From: Himantopus leucocephalus
Lineage: Eukaryota; Chordata; Aves; Charadriiformes; Recurvirostridae
NCBI GenBank assembly: GCA_003993805.1
Contig: RSEF01000004.1
Location: 16,542,000 to 16,605,999 of the forward strand
Length of the DNA: 64,000 bases
Direction of reading: 5' to 3'
The translations under genes and the position numbers were made by a program. This document shows positions 40,301-55,080 of this stretch, piece after piece (within the stretch, counting starts at the first letter, position 1; each line of letters begins with the position of its first letter). The notes beneath the pieces are model-generated. The model was not told the origin of the DNA. It saw only the letters and a program-made list of their open reading frames with translations, and searched no databases.

Positions 40301-43241
40301 AATCAAAATGAGGGTTCCAGAATTTATGAAAGCAAATAGCGACCCATTTAGGGAGAAAGGCCTCAACCCGCACTGACTTGTAATGGGCACGTGGAATGCA
40401 ATAACTTGAGTATTACTTTATTGCCTCTCCCCCCTTTTCAAAAGCTGGTCACAAAGGGAGATAGATTAAGTAGAAAAAGATGTAGGGAGGACAGAAATGG
40501 AAAATGAGATGGAAGGGGCGAGCAGGGGAGCAAAGGATAAAAATACATGAAATAGAGAAATGAGCACAGCGGGCAGAAGAATGAATTTTGAAGTGTAACG
40601 AGTTCAGAGTCTGATGGAGGCAGGAATACACGCTTAAGCTGTCAGCTCCCAAATAGACAGTTGGTTTTCAAATTTGTATGTACCAATGGGATTTGGCATT
40701 GAGGATACACGAGTGCCCCACTGCCTCCCGTAAGGAGCTGTGTAGAGATGGGCTCTGGCTGCTCCGTCCCTGCCGTTCTGATGCCGGGCTGCTGAGAGGC
40801 TGGAATCCCGTGGGCTGGAGGGCTCCAGGGCTCCGTGAGAGATGGGAGGCAGTGAGCCCAAACTCACACTTGCTTTTCATCACCTTTACCTTGAGTAGTA
40901 TCAACACCGCCTGTTACTGCAGTATTTCTGTAGTGTTCATTGAATAAATTGTGAGTTTTGTTTTTTTTTTTGTCATTTATTCCCATTCTGTAATACCTTG
41001 TCGCTTCTCAAGTTGTGTGAGGCTGGTAATGCTGATCAGAGGGGTGTTATGTGGTTATGGCTTAATTACAAAACAGTGTACAGTTCAGCAATTCCTGATC
41101 TAGCGCTTAATGAGAGCCAGAATCAACTAGGCTAAGTGCAGAGCCACCCTATCTGCTTTCACACGTATGGCACTGGGCTGCTCAGATAAACCTGCTCGCC
41201 CCGAGTACCTGAGGGATGTCGGTCTTCAAGCTGCATTGCTCCCTCTGGACCTTGTAGGCACCTTAAGTGGAAAGAATAGGTATAAAACAATAAGCCTTTT
41301 TAAAAATTTATTGTCTTAAGTGATTTTTGGTGTTGAAATAGATTTTTGTTTGGTTGGTTGGTTTTGAGGAGTGTGTTTGTATGTTTACCTTGCTAGCCAG
41401 GGCTTGGATAGGATTAGCAGAAGTTTACAAGATAGAAGGTTAAACCGACTAGTCAGAGGTAAATATGGAAGAGCAGGGGATCATGGTGTGCATGATCACA
41501 GAAAGTACTGTGGTAATACCCTGGTGAGGAGCCTTGGCATCACAATTGCTGTTTTAAAGAGGATGTAACTCCTTGTCCCATTCTGGTAGTTCCTCTATAC
41601 TTTGTTAGCTGCTTTTATTTAAGACTAGAGGACTTGTTCTATTCAGCAATCAGAGGAAGAGGAAAAAGCTCTTCTCTTTCCCCACTGTTCCCTCATTTCC
41701 ACAGTCTTCCGGAGGAACTATGAATTTTCTATTTTACTTCTTGCTTTTTTCTTCCTCATGTCTACTCTCAAATCATGTCCTCCCCTCCCTCTTTTGTGTG
41801 GGTGACGGCTTCGTGCCACTGTTCATCATTGCAAAGAGTATTTTAATTTTGCAATGACTAATGGTTTCCCTGTTGCATGCATGATTCTGACAAGCAATAG
41901 TAAACATTGAGGCTGTGTTAATACTGCCGTTGCTCAGATCGGCGGCCAAGGTGCTGGAATAACCTTGTGATACTGCATTGGCTGATACTTGGGTCATACT
42001 TGGAAAGCTGTCTCCACAGCTGTATGAGCTAGAAATATTTTTAAGGTTTGATTTTTATTTTTTTAATTAAAAAAAAACCCTTAATTAAAATAATATAGCC
42101 ATGCCTATACCCTTTCTGGCCTGGCTGCATGAGATCTGTGTTGGATCCTCACTTAAACTTGATCTTAATGTGTTGGAAATACAAATGGCTTTAGTGACTA
42201 AAGTATAACCCCAGGGACTGATGTTCTGAAGATACTCAATTCTAGATGACTTAATTTAACTGAATGATTTAGCAGCTATCTGGATGTATAAACCTGATAT
42301 CTGCTGATTGAGATATAAAACGGCTTGATGATCTTGGGTTTGTGGTGGACAAGAACTGCAGTTGGAACACTGTTAAAGCATTGTAATTTGAAGCAGTATG
42401 AGCTGATTAACCGGTATGTCCTCTTGGTTAGTGTATGCACATTCCACTGTGTGTCTGTGCAGACACCACGACAACTCAGTCCCTCATACAAACTCAATTT
42501 ATACCCAGTTGCGATTGTCATTATGGGAATTTAGGGAAGAAACATTTTAGAGGAAAATTCAAGTGTCTCACCCTAAAACAAGATATATAGACTTAAAGAT
42601 GCATCAGTAACCCTGAGCAGTGAAGCGAGTAATTAGATGACCTGTATGGAAGATGCCATCCTGAGGATTTTCCAGGTGCCCTGTGACCTGTGGTGCTGCA
42701 GACGAGTGCTCTGACATTGCCGCCCGTACCACCCGGAGGAGTATCTCTATGGAGGGTGTTACAGTTTTGAAGGTCGTTTCTTGAAAGTGCAGTGGTGTCA
42801 TGCTACAAGTCCTTGTGTTTGGTTTCAAACACACATGTGGGCAGGCAGCATTAAAAACTGTCTTGAGTATAGAGGTGGGTAAAAACACTTTTGTCCCGAG
42901 CTGCAATTCTCTGCTTGTGTAGAACATAACTTTTACTGTTGATTTTGTTTCTCTGAGGAACTGTAAATATTCAGATCTTTTTTTAGCAGTGCTAAGTAAG
43001 CCTACGTAACCAACTTGTGTGATTTCTGAGTAGTTCTGGATTTTGTTGCATGTAAATATTTATTTTAGCGAAGTGAACAGCGAACTTGGAAACATATGTC
43101 ATAGAAACTCAATTTGTTTCATGAAGTTGATAGATAGTCTTGTGAGAGTTGGAGGGAGAAGGTGCAAAAGAACGACTTTGTAAATACAGAGTAGTGTCTG
43201 ACCGAGCGTCCAATCTGGGCATACCTAAAATTCGTCGTGTC

Positions 43242-43251
43242 CCCCCCCCCA
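43242..43251 (+). repeat. C10 homopolymer
   Basis: A short run of C bases in otherwise ordinary intron sequence. Confidence 0.75.
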
Positions 43252-45258
43252 CCTTGTAAATGGTTACTTTTAACTTCTCTTTTCTGGAATGCTGCCCATA
43301 TCGCCTCAGCTCATCTAATACAGTGCACGAGAACAGAAGCGCTGGTCCTGCAGGCGACTGAACAGCCACATCATCTGGCTGTGTTTGTGAATTTATGTCC
43401 ATTTTTTACATGAATTTTAATGTATTGAGTGCGATCTTAATTAAGGTTCACTTTAGAAAATGACCTAGCAGTAAGCAGTCCTCTTATTTTTAACCCTGAT
43501 TATGCTGTTGTTTAAACTAGATTTTCTTAAAATAGTAGCTGCTTTCTGACCTTCCTTAAGATTAGCTGCTTAGCTAAGCGGAACTTGCTAACAATTTCGC
43601 ACCTAGCAGCTCAGGTTTTGATTGTGAGGCTGATCTCTCTCTCGGGCATGTAATGATTTCAGGAAAACCACCAAATATACTCAGTCTGTTACATGGGTAA
43701 AGAAAGAAATCTCTAAATGTTTCTGAAATTCAGTAGTTGCAAGAGTTGCTCATTTGAACATTTAGTCCTGAGAATGAGTGAAAGAATATGCTGTGCTCTC
43801 AGAAGTATTTAATAACTTTTTTCAGTAACTGTATAGTATTTAAATGAAAAAAAAATTGCAGATCTCGCTTCTAGCTTCTGAAGCCAGTAGATTGTGGTGA
43901 CTGTCTTTGGATCATCATGTATTGGCAGTGAGGAACCTTCTTCATTGACTAAATGTGTTGAAGAGGTAGTGCAGTATAGACTGTTTTTAAGAATCTCAGA
44001 TATCTTCCACAAGGAAGAAGAATGTTATCACAGAATAAATATACTCCTCTTCAGGGAAATCTATGGGGTTTTTTGATGTGCTCTGGTCTTTATGAATTTT
44101 GCTAGATAAAGTCATTGTCCTAGTAAGTTGGGGGGTTTTGTGTATATGTGTGTAATTGGACACAGGCAGGGTAATGGATTTCAGACACTTTACTCAGTAC
44201 CTAATTCTTTTTCTGATTGTGTAAAAGTAGCCAAGCCAGTAGTGCTTTTTTTAACTCATGTCAAAATATGTGTTAAGTGGCACTGTACCAGAAAAACTGG
44301 CTTTTTGTTTGCATCTAGGCTGAAGGAGAAACTAAAGTCTTTAAGGTGAGCTAATTCTAGGGAAAAAAGTTTTACCCTTCCACCAAAAGGCTCTTTATAT
44401 TGGCTTTCAGAATAGGAAAAATATCATCCATGGACTTCTCTAAATTTTCACTTCAGAGCCCACTTTGAAGTTGTAGAGAAGTTGCTGAAGGAACTGGCTT
44501 CTATTCTTGATTCAGAAAGTGCTTATGCACTCAAGTAAATGTTGAATAGCGTACTGAACCTCGCTGAAGCTACTCAGTCTTACATTCTTTGAAGCAATAA
44601 ATAAATAAATGTTTTCTGATCTTTAGAACATGGTTAATGTTACATGTCTCTTTTTCTCTACTCACTTCTGTAATAGTGTTACATAGAAGGAAGCATGCAG
44701 AAGTGTAAGATTAATGTGTTTTTTCTCAGATTTTTCTTTTTCCCTGATCCTGGAGGTTTCTAATGACAACTGTCTCTCCCACAATTTAACAGATAGTTTT
44801 GGGTGTGAATTGTCCCTTTGTTCTCTTACATTGCATCATACAAAATCAGAAAACGAGTCTGCAGTAAACATCAGGAGGCCGTTTGGTCTTGTCTCTTGTT
44901 AAAGGGCAGATTCAAATACATTTACAGCATTCCTGACACTGGCCTGGTTTTGGAGGCCTTTGAGGATACACTGATGATGGCAGCTGTACGTCCTCCCAGG
45001 CAGTCAGTCTCAGCATTCATGTTTCTTACCATTAGGATTTTTGAAATGACCATTTTACAGTTTGGGTTTCTCAGCATCTTCTGTTTCCAGATGTTCCCCT
45101 AAGTCTCTGAGCTAAGTAGCTGGCCAGCAATTTCCTTGTCTTTCTCTTTCTTCTCATAAATGATAGTTTTTCCTTTATACTCATTAATATTCATGCGTCA
45201 TGTTGCAAATTCAGTGTCTTCATTGTGCCTCTTTTTCTTGTGCTTTGCTATTTTTCCG

Positions 45259-45299
45259 TTTTTTTTTTTTTTTTTTCAATAAACTGATTTATTTCCAAG
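45259..45299 (-). other. Poly(A)-like tail preceded by AATAAA on the - strand
   Basis: On the + strand a run of 18 T bases (45259-45276) is followed by CAATAAACTGATTTATTTCC. On the - strand this reads AATAAATCAGTTTATTG and then A18, which is the layout of a polyadenylated transcript end. The adjacent - strand DNA (45375-45686) holds a 103-codon open frame rich in Lys and Arg that I do not recognise. It could be the end of a retrocopy or an antisense transcript, or a chance T tract. Confidence 0.3.
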
Positions 45300-46554
45300 T
45301 AGATCTATTGGGTTGTTGGTCTTTTTTGCACTTGTGCCCATTTCCTTTGCGGAAATTTCCTTTCCTGTGAGGAGCTACTGACTTTTTCTTCCTTTTCCTG
45401 CCTCTCTTGTCTTCCAGAAAGTCTTATGTATTAATTGCCTACATTTAGCAAATTCTGTCTTTATAAATTTGGGGGCTGGGGGGAGGGTGTTGTTTCCATT
45501 CTCCATTATTCCCCTTTGGAGGTTCATGAACCTCTTGTCTTGACTTTCTTGTGTCTTCCCAGATTTTTTCCAGAATATATCTGGTAAGCTAAAATGTCCT
45601 CGCACCATGTTGTGTTCGTGTTTGACTGTTGCAGAAAGGCCCTCATCAGACTTTGTAGCTGATGTTGACCACCTCCGTAATATCATGCATCAAGTTTCCC
45701 CTTTCATACATATCTGCCCCCCTCCAGTGCCTCGGAGCCTATGTACAGATGCCCTTGATAAAAGCTATCAGTGTACATGTTCCCGCCTCCTTCATTACTA
45801 AGCTGTATTCTCTGATATTGAGTAATGTGAATTAGCGCACTGAATTGTGACATCTGGAAATGCCACAGCCTGGAGTATAACAAAGTTTAGAGCGCATCAG
45901 TTAGCAGGGAGGCTGCTCTCTGTGATTCTGAATACGGCTGGCATTGCTTCCGTGAGGGATTGCAGTGTACTGCTCTAATGATAAACTTTAATTTCTCTTT
46001 CTCCAGATGCTTCTGGTTTGAAACAGTATTACGTCAGGGCTTAGCATTATTTGAAGGTGTAGCATGATCCCAAATAAGATAGAGTAAGCTTTACGTTAAA
46101 CATACAAATGTTAAAATTTCTAGAATTTAGGAACAATAGCTTGTTCGCTTGTGTAAAGCAAAAAGGAAAGCACTGCCATTGCAACTTTGCTTGTTTAGAG
46201 TACTTTCTGGCCGTGTTGTAGCTTGGAAATCCTGGGAACTGAAGGGGAAGCACTCTGGTCTTACCAGGGGATGAGCGTGCCAACTTTTCAAAGTGTCTGA
46301 TCCTGCAGCCCTGGGTGTCAAGTAACATTGGGGCTGTAGAGACTTTCTTCCCTTCTCTGGTATAAAAGATGGTAGGTTAAATAGATAACTGTAGTTAAAA
46401 TGTCTGTCTAAATATCATTTTACCTCTCAGTTCATGGGGTTTAATCCTTTTCACTTCAGAGTCCTACAAGTTTGTTTTTTATTACTCGGAAGTCTTCAAG
46501 TGAAACCAATGAAGTTTTCATTCATCTTTTATAAAAGTAGGGCAATATCCTTGA

Positions 46555-46612
46555 CCTCTTACCCTTCCTTTCCCCTATTCTCCCTCCCTTCCTCCCCTTT
46601 TCCTCCCTGTCC
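46555..46612 (+). repeat. Polypyrimidine tract
   Basis: Nearly 60 bases of C and T with only a few purines, such as CCCTCCCTTCCTCCCCTTTTC. It is a homopurine-homopyrimidine tract that could form triplex structure. No splice acceptor with coding sequence follows. Confidence 0.8.
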
Positions 46613-48078
46613 ATAACAAGGAAGAGAAACTTTTCATGCTGCCTCTGATGGTACCAGAAAAAGACCAATGTATTCACACTTCTTGCCTTCTCCCCCACCC
46701 CCCAACTTAAAGAATCCCTTCACTTTTTTTATTAAATGTACTGACAAATAAAAGGCAGCTTGTATCCAGTGGTCCTTTATATTAAAAGGATATTTTTAAC
46801 GGTGCTTTCTACATGATGTCAGTGTAAGTTATTGGCGTGCTGACTCTTACTGTGGTAGCTGACTGATTACTAAAATAGCTTGCGTGCTCTTGCTTTCCGT
46901 CTAAATATTTTCAGTAACATATAGCAAGCAGGTCAATAATTGGGTTAGGTGATTTTGATTGTAAAACATTAATGAGATATATGCTTAGCACATGGCTAAG
47001 CATGTTGTATAAGAGACTATTTTGATAATTTCTTTCAATGTTTATATAGGCTTATACCTCCTGACCTTCATGTGAAGTGCTCCAATTCTCCAGAAGTTGT
47101 AACAGATTAACGTTCAGGTGAAGTACAGGGCTGTCCGAGTTTCTTCATTAATGAGGAAGTGTAATAGTATCTGAAGTGACACATGGGGCAGAACTCTGAT
47201 CGGGTGACCCATGCTCCGGTGCTTCTGCCACACATTTTCTGGCGAGACTTTAAGGTCAGTGTTTAGGGTGTTGGATACACGCGTGTATTTCAGTAGTCTG
47301 TCAAGGAGACAGACTGTGTATGTATGCCCCTTTTGATGACAGCAATTGTATATGAGGAAGCAGTATTAGTTTAAACTCTTACTGTGTTGAAACTGTCTTT
47401 TTAATTCAGTTTTGCAACTGAAAGTAGGGATAAACAATATATATGATCAGCTGGCTTTCATGGAGTAGTGCCTCACAACCTCTATAGCAAATAACTGAAA
47501 CAGTTGCCTGCTATTTAGATTAGAGCTGGGCAAGACTTTTCAATAAATAGTAAATTAGTCAATGGCTGGATGGAAAGTTTATAGTCCTCAGGTTGCTTGT
47601 GAATTTGCTGTGGCACCTGTAAATAGTTTTAGATGGAAATATTTTTTCAGGGACTGGCTCACAAAGAAAAAACAGTCACAAAATACAGACCCTTATGAAA
47701 GAAGAATGATTAAGATATTTACAGATGCTTCTAAGGGCTTGGATTTGGTCCCTCCTGCTTCTGTATGGTTTGAAATATCTTACACCAGCTTTCAGCTACT
47801 GAGTATTTGGGGTGCTCTGCATCGCTCCTGTTGTTAACACTGTCAGCAGGGTATGTCAGAGGTTCCCGGCACCATGATGAGAAGCTGGATAAGTCATCAG
47901 ATGAGTAAATTTCCAAGTTTCTTGGTTCAAGAGGGCTCACTCCCAAGCTTGGAGCTGTTTTGCTTTTTAATAAGATGCTTCACCCTAAATTGAGTAAGAG
48001 AACTGCTTGAAGCTGATTACTAGAGCCCTCCCAGGGAAGAGCAGCATCTGGTTTGGTGAATGTTTTCTTTAAAAAAAC

Positions 48079-48178
48079 NNNNNNNNNNNNNNNNNNNNNN
48101 NNNNNNNNNNNNNNNNNNNNNNNNNNNNNNNNNNNNNNNNNNNNNNNNNNNNNNNNNNNNNNNNNNNNNNNNNNNNNN
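48079..48178. other. Assembly gap, 100 N
   Basis: Exactly 100 N bases. Unlike the gap at 21.5 kb, the flanks show no obvious duplication. The left flank ends in an A run. Confidence 0.98.
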
Positions 48179-50297
48179 ACTTATTTAAATAGTCTACTGA
48201 GGAGATGATAGGCGTGCTTTGGTTTGTTTTGGGTTTTTTTGCTATGTCACCGTACTGAGCAATGAAAACTTGTATCTCCTTTTGATGCTAAGCGTATTGC
48301 CTGGTTATTTGACTACTGGTGTCATGAGGCTATGGTTTCAGTTAAAAACCATAACTTGAGCCTTTTTTCTTTTTGTTGGTCTGGAAAACTACTCTCTAGT
48401 AGCTTACTGTAACTGACTATTATAGTATTTTTTCCAGTGTTCAGACAAATTTTAACCTTAATAGTTAATGTCAGGGCAGAAGACCAGAAAGTCAGATTTG
48501 GGGATTATCCTATTCACACTTCTAAAACAGCAGGTATTCTCACCTCTTCTCCATCAGGTGCTTCCAATCAGCTGCAGTTAATTTAATGCTACAAATTTCC
48601 ATTACATGTTACTCTTCAGATACATCCCAGCCCCTGAGTGGGAAGCTTCTGGATGAGGGAGGTAAGTGATGATAATCCTTCACTCCCTGGCAGCATAATC
48701 CTTCATTTTTTGATCTACACCTAAATTCATTCACCTTAATATTGTTCCATTTCCTTTGCATAGAGTGAAAACTAATAAGTTTATCACTAGAGCTAGTAGC
48801 AAGCTTTCTACTTGTTTTTTCTAAGAGTTTTCTTAAGTTTATTTTCTAAAGAATCAATGGAATTTTGTTCAACTCAGTTACAATAGACTGTTTATAGTGC
48901 TTTAAAATAGAAACTACATTCTAGCATGTGTAGACCTCTAAAACTGTCATCACTTAAAATAATTGGTGCCTCCAGATCACTTAGATTTGAGGCTTTCCTC
49001 CATTGCAGGATCTTCCTCTTTGCTGTTAAAATGCCTTGTCCATCCCAGTATTGAGTAATATTAAAATGGGACATGTTCTTTCTTACATGTCTAGTTTGTT
49101 GCAAGCTGAAGTTCATTTCATGCTTCTCTCTGCTCAGCTTGAAGAAATCAACTGCTCATCTCTTGGAGTCCTTATAAACTTCTGAAAGACCTAGTTACCT
49201 TTATTGTGTTGGTTTTATTTGTTACGTGGTCTGAATGTTTCTGGTTGTGTCCTTTAAAACCTCAGCAATCAAAATGGTCAATGAGAAGAAGCTTATAATA
49301 AAATTCAAAGCAATTTCTCCGTTGAAGGGTAAAAGCCTTAAAATCTTAACCATTAGTGAGCCACACTGGAGGAAAAACAACTTGCCCCCCCGCACTGGAG
49401 AGTGTTCCATTTAAGTGTACGCTTTCCAGTGCCTGATCGAGAACAATGAGCTTGTACAGAAAGTTACCCCCTAAGACTATGAAGAAGGTGATAGCCAAAA
49501 AAGTAGTCTTTGCTCATAGATTTTTCCTTTCTCACAAATCAAATAGTGCTGTAATCTTGCATACCTTTAGAAACTCTTGTAAGATTCCTATCACTGCATT
49601 CTAACTCTGAAAGCTGAAGTCAAAATGTATGAAAAGTGATGCAAATTAAAGCAAACAGAAATATTTTCAGTGCAGTATTTAAACGATGGGCACTTGCTGT
49701 GGAAGTTTATACTAGGCTGTTCAGAGGATAGAGGATAGTTCAGTAATTTTCAAGATAAGAGAAATGGAACTATATACCAACCTATTTTTCAAAAATCTTT
49801 GTGAGATCATCAGTTGTTTTAAAAGAAGAATAATTTAGTGGCATATTGGATTTTATTACCTTTTATGGGGAACCTTGTTCATGTCTATGCCACCAAAAAT
49901 GAATGTTTTCTGTTGTTTGTTTGTCTTTAAAAAACAACAAATGAAAAAAAAAAACCACAAAAAACTCCCAACCTTCAGATATGACCACTGAACTGTAAAG
50001 TTCATATCTGAATGTACCAAAAAGTTGTTCCTTTCTATCAGTCATTATTTGAAAAAAGAGAGAGAGGGTTACCTGTGATCGGTTTCCTTCATGGTGTTAG
50101 TCTTTTCAACTACAGAGCTTCCAGAGGAGAGCATTTGAAGAATAAACGAAGCACCTTTGAAACGTCTATGAACTTTCAGAGTCTGGAGCTCCACAGGCCT
50201 CCCTAGGAGGGATCAGAAACTAGGACATCATAGCTTGATCCAGCAGTATGTGGGCAATAGGCTCCTGCAGAAGATATGACAATTCCTGAAAGAGGGG

Positions 50298-50312
50298 AAA
50301 AAAAAAAAAAAA
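50298..50312 (+). repeat. A15 homopolymer
   Basis: A run of about 15 A bases following AAAGAGGGG. No polyadenylation signal or transposon body is evident before it. Confidence 0.8.
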
Positions 50313-53300
50313 CTTCAGGGAAGTAAAATATTAACAAACAAAGTAGGTAGAATGAGAATGGACTCTCCACTTCAGAAAGTGGAACTTGACCAAAATTTTC
50401 AGTTGAGGATACATGCAGATATTCTTCTGACTTTATTTTATGTTGACACTGGGAGGCACTTTTCTTCAGTTGTCCTGAAGATACAGCATGGATAAACAGA
50501 ACCAGGTTGTTTGTCTAGTTCATTCTTATCTTTTTCAGCACCTTCTATGGAATTATGGCCCAACTTTCAGTGAGTAAAATGGTACAGAAGAACAGCTGTT
50601 CTTAAATGCCATGGTGCTTGGCGATCAAAATAGCCTCAATTTCCTTCACACGTGATTTTATTGCAAATGTGCTGAGTAGTGCTTAGGATCACAATAAATC
50701 AAATTTTCCTTAATTCTAGTAGTCATCTGTAGTTGTATATTGCATACAATGTGTAGTATATACATATCTATCTGCATACAATAGTGTCGTTTCTTTGAAA
50801 TAGCATAATGATAGTTCATCTCGGAAGCTGAAAGTGAACAATTTCTTTCTTGGGACACCCATGCCCCCCGACTTAAAAACCACCTTTTTGGGGTCTATAA
50901 ACAAAAAACGGTGATGGTGTGTGACCAAGTGAGTTTCTCTTCCCCATTTGGAGCTCTGTAGGTTGTTCTGCTGGTATTGCCAGTATGTTCTAAACAGGAA
51001 ATGTATGTAGAATGATTCATCATTAATTGGATGCATCTGCCTAAGTCGTGAGGAGGGATGAGAATACCCATGGTTAAAAATGCTAGTACTGTATTCCTAA
51101 TAAAATCTACATGTTAGAATTCAATTTCCTCTGCAGTTATATCAGTGAGACACGGAAGAAAGTAAGTGTATTACTAAAATCATCTGCAGAACTTCATGAA
51201 AAGATAATTTCATATTTAGTGATTTTTATTTAATTTTACTAGGAGGTTAGTTGGCTAAAAATCTAACCTTGTCCAATATATTTTACAGTATTGAATATTG
51301 TATATTAGGACGCAAGAAGTTTATTGTGGGCAAAATAGTCCTTTAGACTGAATGTGTTAATTGAATATCCCACCTGAATGTGTAAAAATAAACAAATCCA
51401 GATTATGAAAAATACCTTGTGTTTTACAGCTCCTTCAAGAAAATACACTGAGCTTGGAAGCAGGTTACCACAGAATTTCATAACAGGTTGATAAATTACT
51501 TTTTCATGTATTCTGTTCAGCAGTAAGACTTAGGTTGCGGCAGTGAAGTTTTAAACTTCTGATCTCTTACACTTGAGATACTGAATAAAATTGTTTTGTT
51601 TATTCATTTTAGTTTAGTTTTTCTACCCATTTTGTATAATTTGAAGTCATATTTTACGCCTACTGGATATAACAAGTATAGGCATAAAATTAAGTTTTAA
51701 CCCTGTGTTGGTTTATCCTATTAAGGCTAGAATATGTGTCTGGGGAGGGAAATAGTAGAGAAGAGGCAGATAAAGGGACATGTTATATGATGGAGCCTTC
51801 TGTCGTAGAAGGAAGCAGTGAAGAAAAATTGGAGAACTCCAAGCCTTAATGGATTAGCATAATGGCTGAAAACTGGATTTAAATTTTAAAATACTGTGAC
51901 CCACTCTCCTTAACTAGCATAGGCCTGTCGCTGCTGACTACATGATGTAATTGGTCTTTTTGTTGTGTGTTCTGCTTGCCACTCCACCTGAGAGAAATAT
52001 GACTGCTGCCAGACATTCAGCCTAGATGTGGTTGATCACGAAAACAAAGAGGGAAGCTTGGCATGAGAAGCACAAGATTGAAGGAAAGGAAACCTGCAAT
52101 CCAACTTTCTCATAACTGAATTTGGGTGTAGATTCCATATGAGGATTTGGCTATTGGTGGCATCGACTACTGCTCTGTATCTGTCAGCAATTTCAAGAGT
52201 CTTAGTCCTTGTTGCTGCCGTATTGCCTGCCTGCTCTCTGTGAAAAACATTGACCCTTTCCTCCTGTTCCACACAGTAAAGGTAACCGTCCAGCTGCAAG
52301 ACTACACTGTGGCAAACTTATTTAAGGGCTAACATTGAAAAATATTGAATGACTGATCACATTAATATTGATGTTGGCCTTATTTGCTAAAGACTAGAGG
52401 CAAGTATTTGTGCAGACAGGGCAGCTTCTCTCTTGTGTTTAGCTGAGGTTACTACTCTGTTTAATTCCTGCTTCTTTTTACTAATAGTAGACTTGTTCAG
52501 CCTTCCCTGTAATGAGCCCCTACAACTCTGTGCTAACTTCCCAGCGCCTTTACTGTCAGGTGGTGTTGCTATGGGTGTAGTCATTGCCGTTGATCCAGGG
52601 CAGAGCGTACTTGTGTATCTGATTGCAATTTTTGAACTGCAGAGTTGGGGTAATTACATATGTTTTTGACGTCTGTTGTGACCTTCACTGTTCACAGAAG
52701 TCATAGTCTGAATTAATTCCTGCAAATAGCATTTCACGTAATATTTCAGAGCACATTGTTGCTTCTGTGTTGCCCACTGATAATACTTTGCAGGCTGTCT
52801 TATTTTGTGCCTTTGATTTATAGCAGACTACAGCTGAAAGTGAGCTTTTCTATTCTATTACTGCTCTGCGTCTGGTGGCCACCAGTGAAAAATGCCTGAT
52901 GGTTGTGAGATGAGGCTTTACGCTATCACTTTCAAAATTAAACTCTGCAGAGAGCAATGTACACTCTTGACAGCCTGAACTCACTAGCGTGGTGCTACTC
53001 TGTTATGTTTAACGTGGTCTTTAAAGCCGGGAAGCATCATGTTGCGTCCTTTTCATTTGTACGTTTCTATGAAAAGCAGGCATCTGCTGGTTGCCTCGGA
53101 GTTTTCAAGGTCATCTTATTGAGGCAGAGGGCACAGGTTTTGCACCTACTAAAGGCTGACCAGCAACAGAGGGAGGATCTCAAGGTGAGAATAGGCACTT
53201 GGAGAGATCTGTGGTAACATGGTTCTGTGTCTGGTTGAGTGGATGGACAACCAGTGTGTCCCACTGGGCCTGTGAAAAGCCAGTGGCAATAGCCATCTGG

Positions 53301-55080
53301 AATGAGTAACTCCTTACTTCCACTTACCCCTGGTGACCCCAGTTAGTTGTTAAGTTTTTAGTGGGAGTTCAATTTATAAAATCCACTAAGCTTTAATAAT
53401 AGAAGTGCCGTACATGCTGTCAAAGCCTTTTGAGCCAATAAGACTGCAGGCGGCTGGGGCTCCTCAGGCAGTCACAGCATGTATCTTTCACTTACGCCAT
53501 CATATCCCTTCACTGAGCGACAAGGTTCTGTCCTAGACAGCGCAGTCAAGTGATTCCAGAGCATCCTACGTTCCTGAGGAGGTAGGAAGTGGCGTACTAA
53601 ACTGACACTTAAAACAGTGTACTGAGTGTGTTTCCCTCAGCCCAAGGTGGCATCTCTGTGGCCCCAAGGAAGATTCAAGGATGCTGAAGAAGTTGCAGCA
53701 CTGCTGCTCTGCTAATTTGTACCATGGGTCCTGTTGACTGGTAGTTGAGGATGTTGCCATGATGTGGACATCTTCCAGTGACTGGTATAAGGCAGATCCT
53801 GCTCGTCATGTAGTCAGCAGCAGAGAGAGTGGTTAAGAGATTCTCATCACTTTGTAGCAATCTCCCGTCACTAAAACTCCTTAGCGAAAGAAATTGGTGT
53901 CTGAGCCAAAGCAGTGTTTGAAAATTTGGAAATCCATGAGCACTATAACCTTGAAGTGTTACTGCTCTGAAGGGAGGAGGCAGTAGCTGCTCCAGAGAAG
54001 GTGGGAATGGAGCTGAGCAAACAACAGGCCATATCAAGGCAATAGATTAATTTAAACCAATTTTTACTAGACTTATTTTTAAAACATATTCTATTATGAC
54101 TCAGAGATGAAGTGCAAGGGCTAAAGATACAACATCTTTAAGGTTTTTTGTTGTGTGGCCACAGGATTTGTGAGCTGCCTCAGCTGCCAAAATACAGAAT
54201 AGTTGAGATGCTCCTGTTCGATTTGGTGGTTTTACTCTTCTGTAAATTCTAGGTCTGCTGTCCCTGTCTGCTGCCCTGTGCTGCGCCTGATTTACCTTTG
54301 TGTATAAATCATTTGCAAAGGTACCTGCAATTTTCAGTTTTGCTAACGGGCTTAAATGAGTTCTGGTTTTTAGTCCTCGACAGTGGACGTATCTGGGCCA
54401 TGTGCTGTTTCTCTCCCCCCAAACAGAGTGTAGTGCAGGAAAGGGGTCGGGTGGGGAATTCTATCGCAAATGGGCGCATTTCAATTAAGATCAGTAATAG
54501 GGGGCAGAAGTGTTGGAAGTGATTTCTGTCAAGCACAGTTAGACATCATATTTGTTAGAAAATGCATCCTTTAAGTTTTCTCAAATTGGTGAGTAAAAGC
54601 AATTAAATCAGGTTGTTGTTGTTTATAGGTGAGGTATATAGAGAGATGTAATCTCTTTTGTTGGGCTGATGCAGTCACATAAAATTAGATAAGCTTTTAG
54701 CATACAAGCCTTTCTGTAACTTGTTAGGGAAACCTTTTTTAAGAAGGCAAGTTAGTCTTAAATGCAATAGAAGCCTGTCCAGGTTTTGATTCTTTTAATT
54801 TTTTTTTTATTTTGGTTTGTCCTTTAATTTACATTTCCCTTCTCGTGATTGTCTTTTGAAGTTATAACTTTACGTGTGAGATGTACAGGGTTTCCACTGG
54901 TGTTCTGGACACTTAATTACAGTGTTAGTAAAGATAAGGTACATTGTGTTAATATTTTATTATAATCTTTATAGGAATTGCCACTGACTTAATAGAATTG
55001 TCTTAAATTCTAAGTCAGAACTGGACCAAGGTACGTTAAGACAGTTCAGCAATAAACTTTGCTTTACAAATTAGAAGATA

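Noticed and set aside
53566..54037. Two overlapping - strand frames of 64 and 120 codons
   Set aside because: They are in different frames with no recognised similarity, and look like chance openings in moderate-GC intron sequence.
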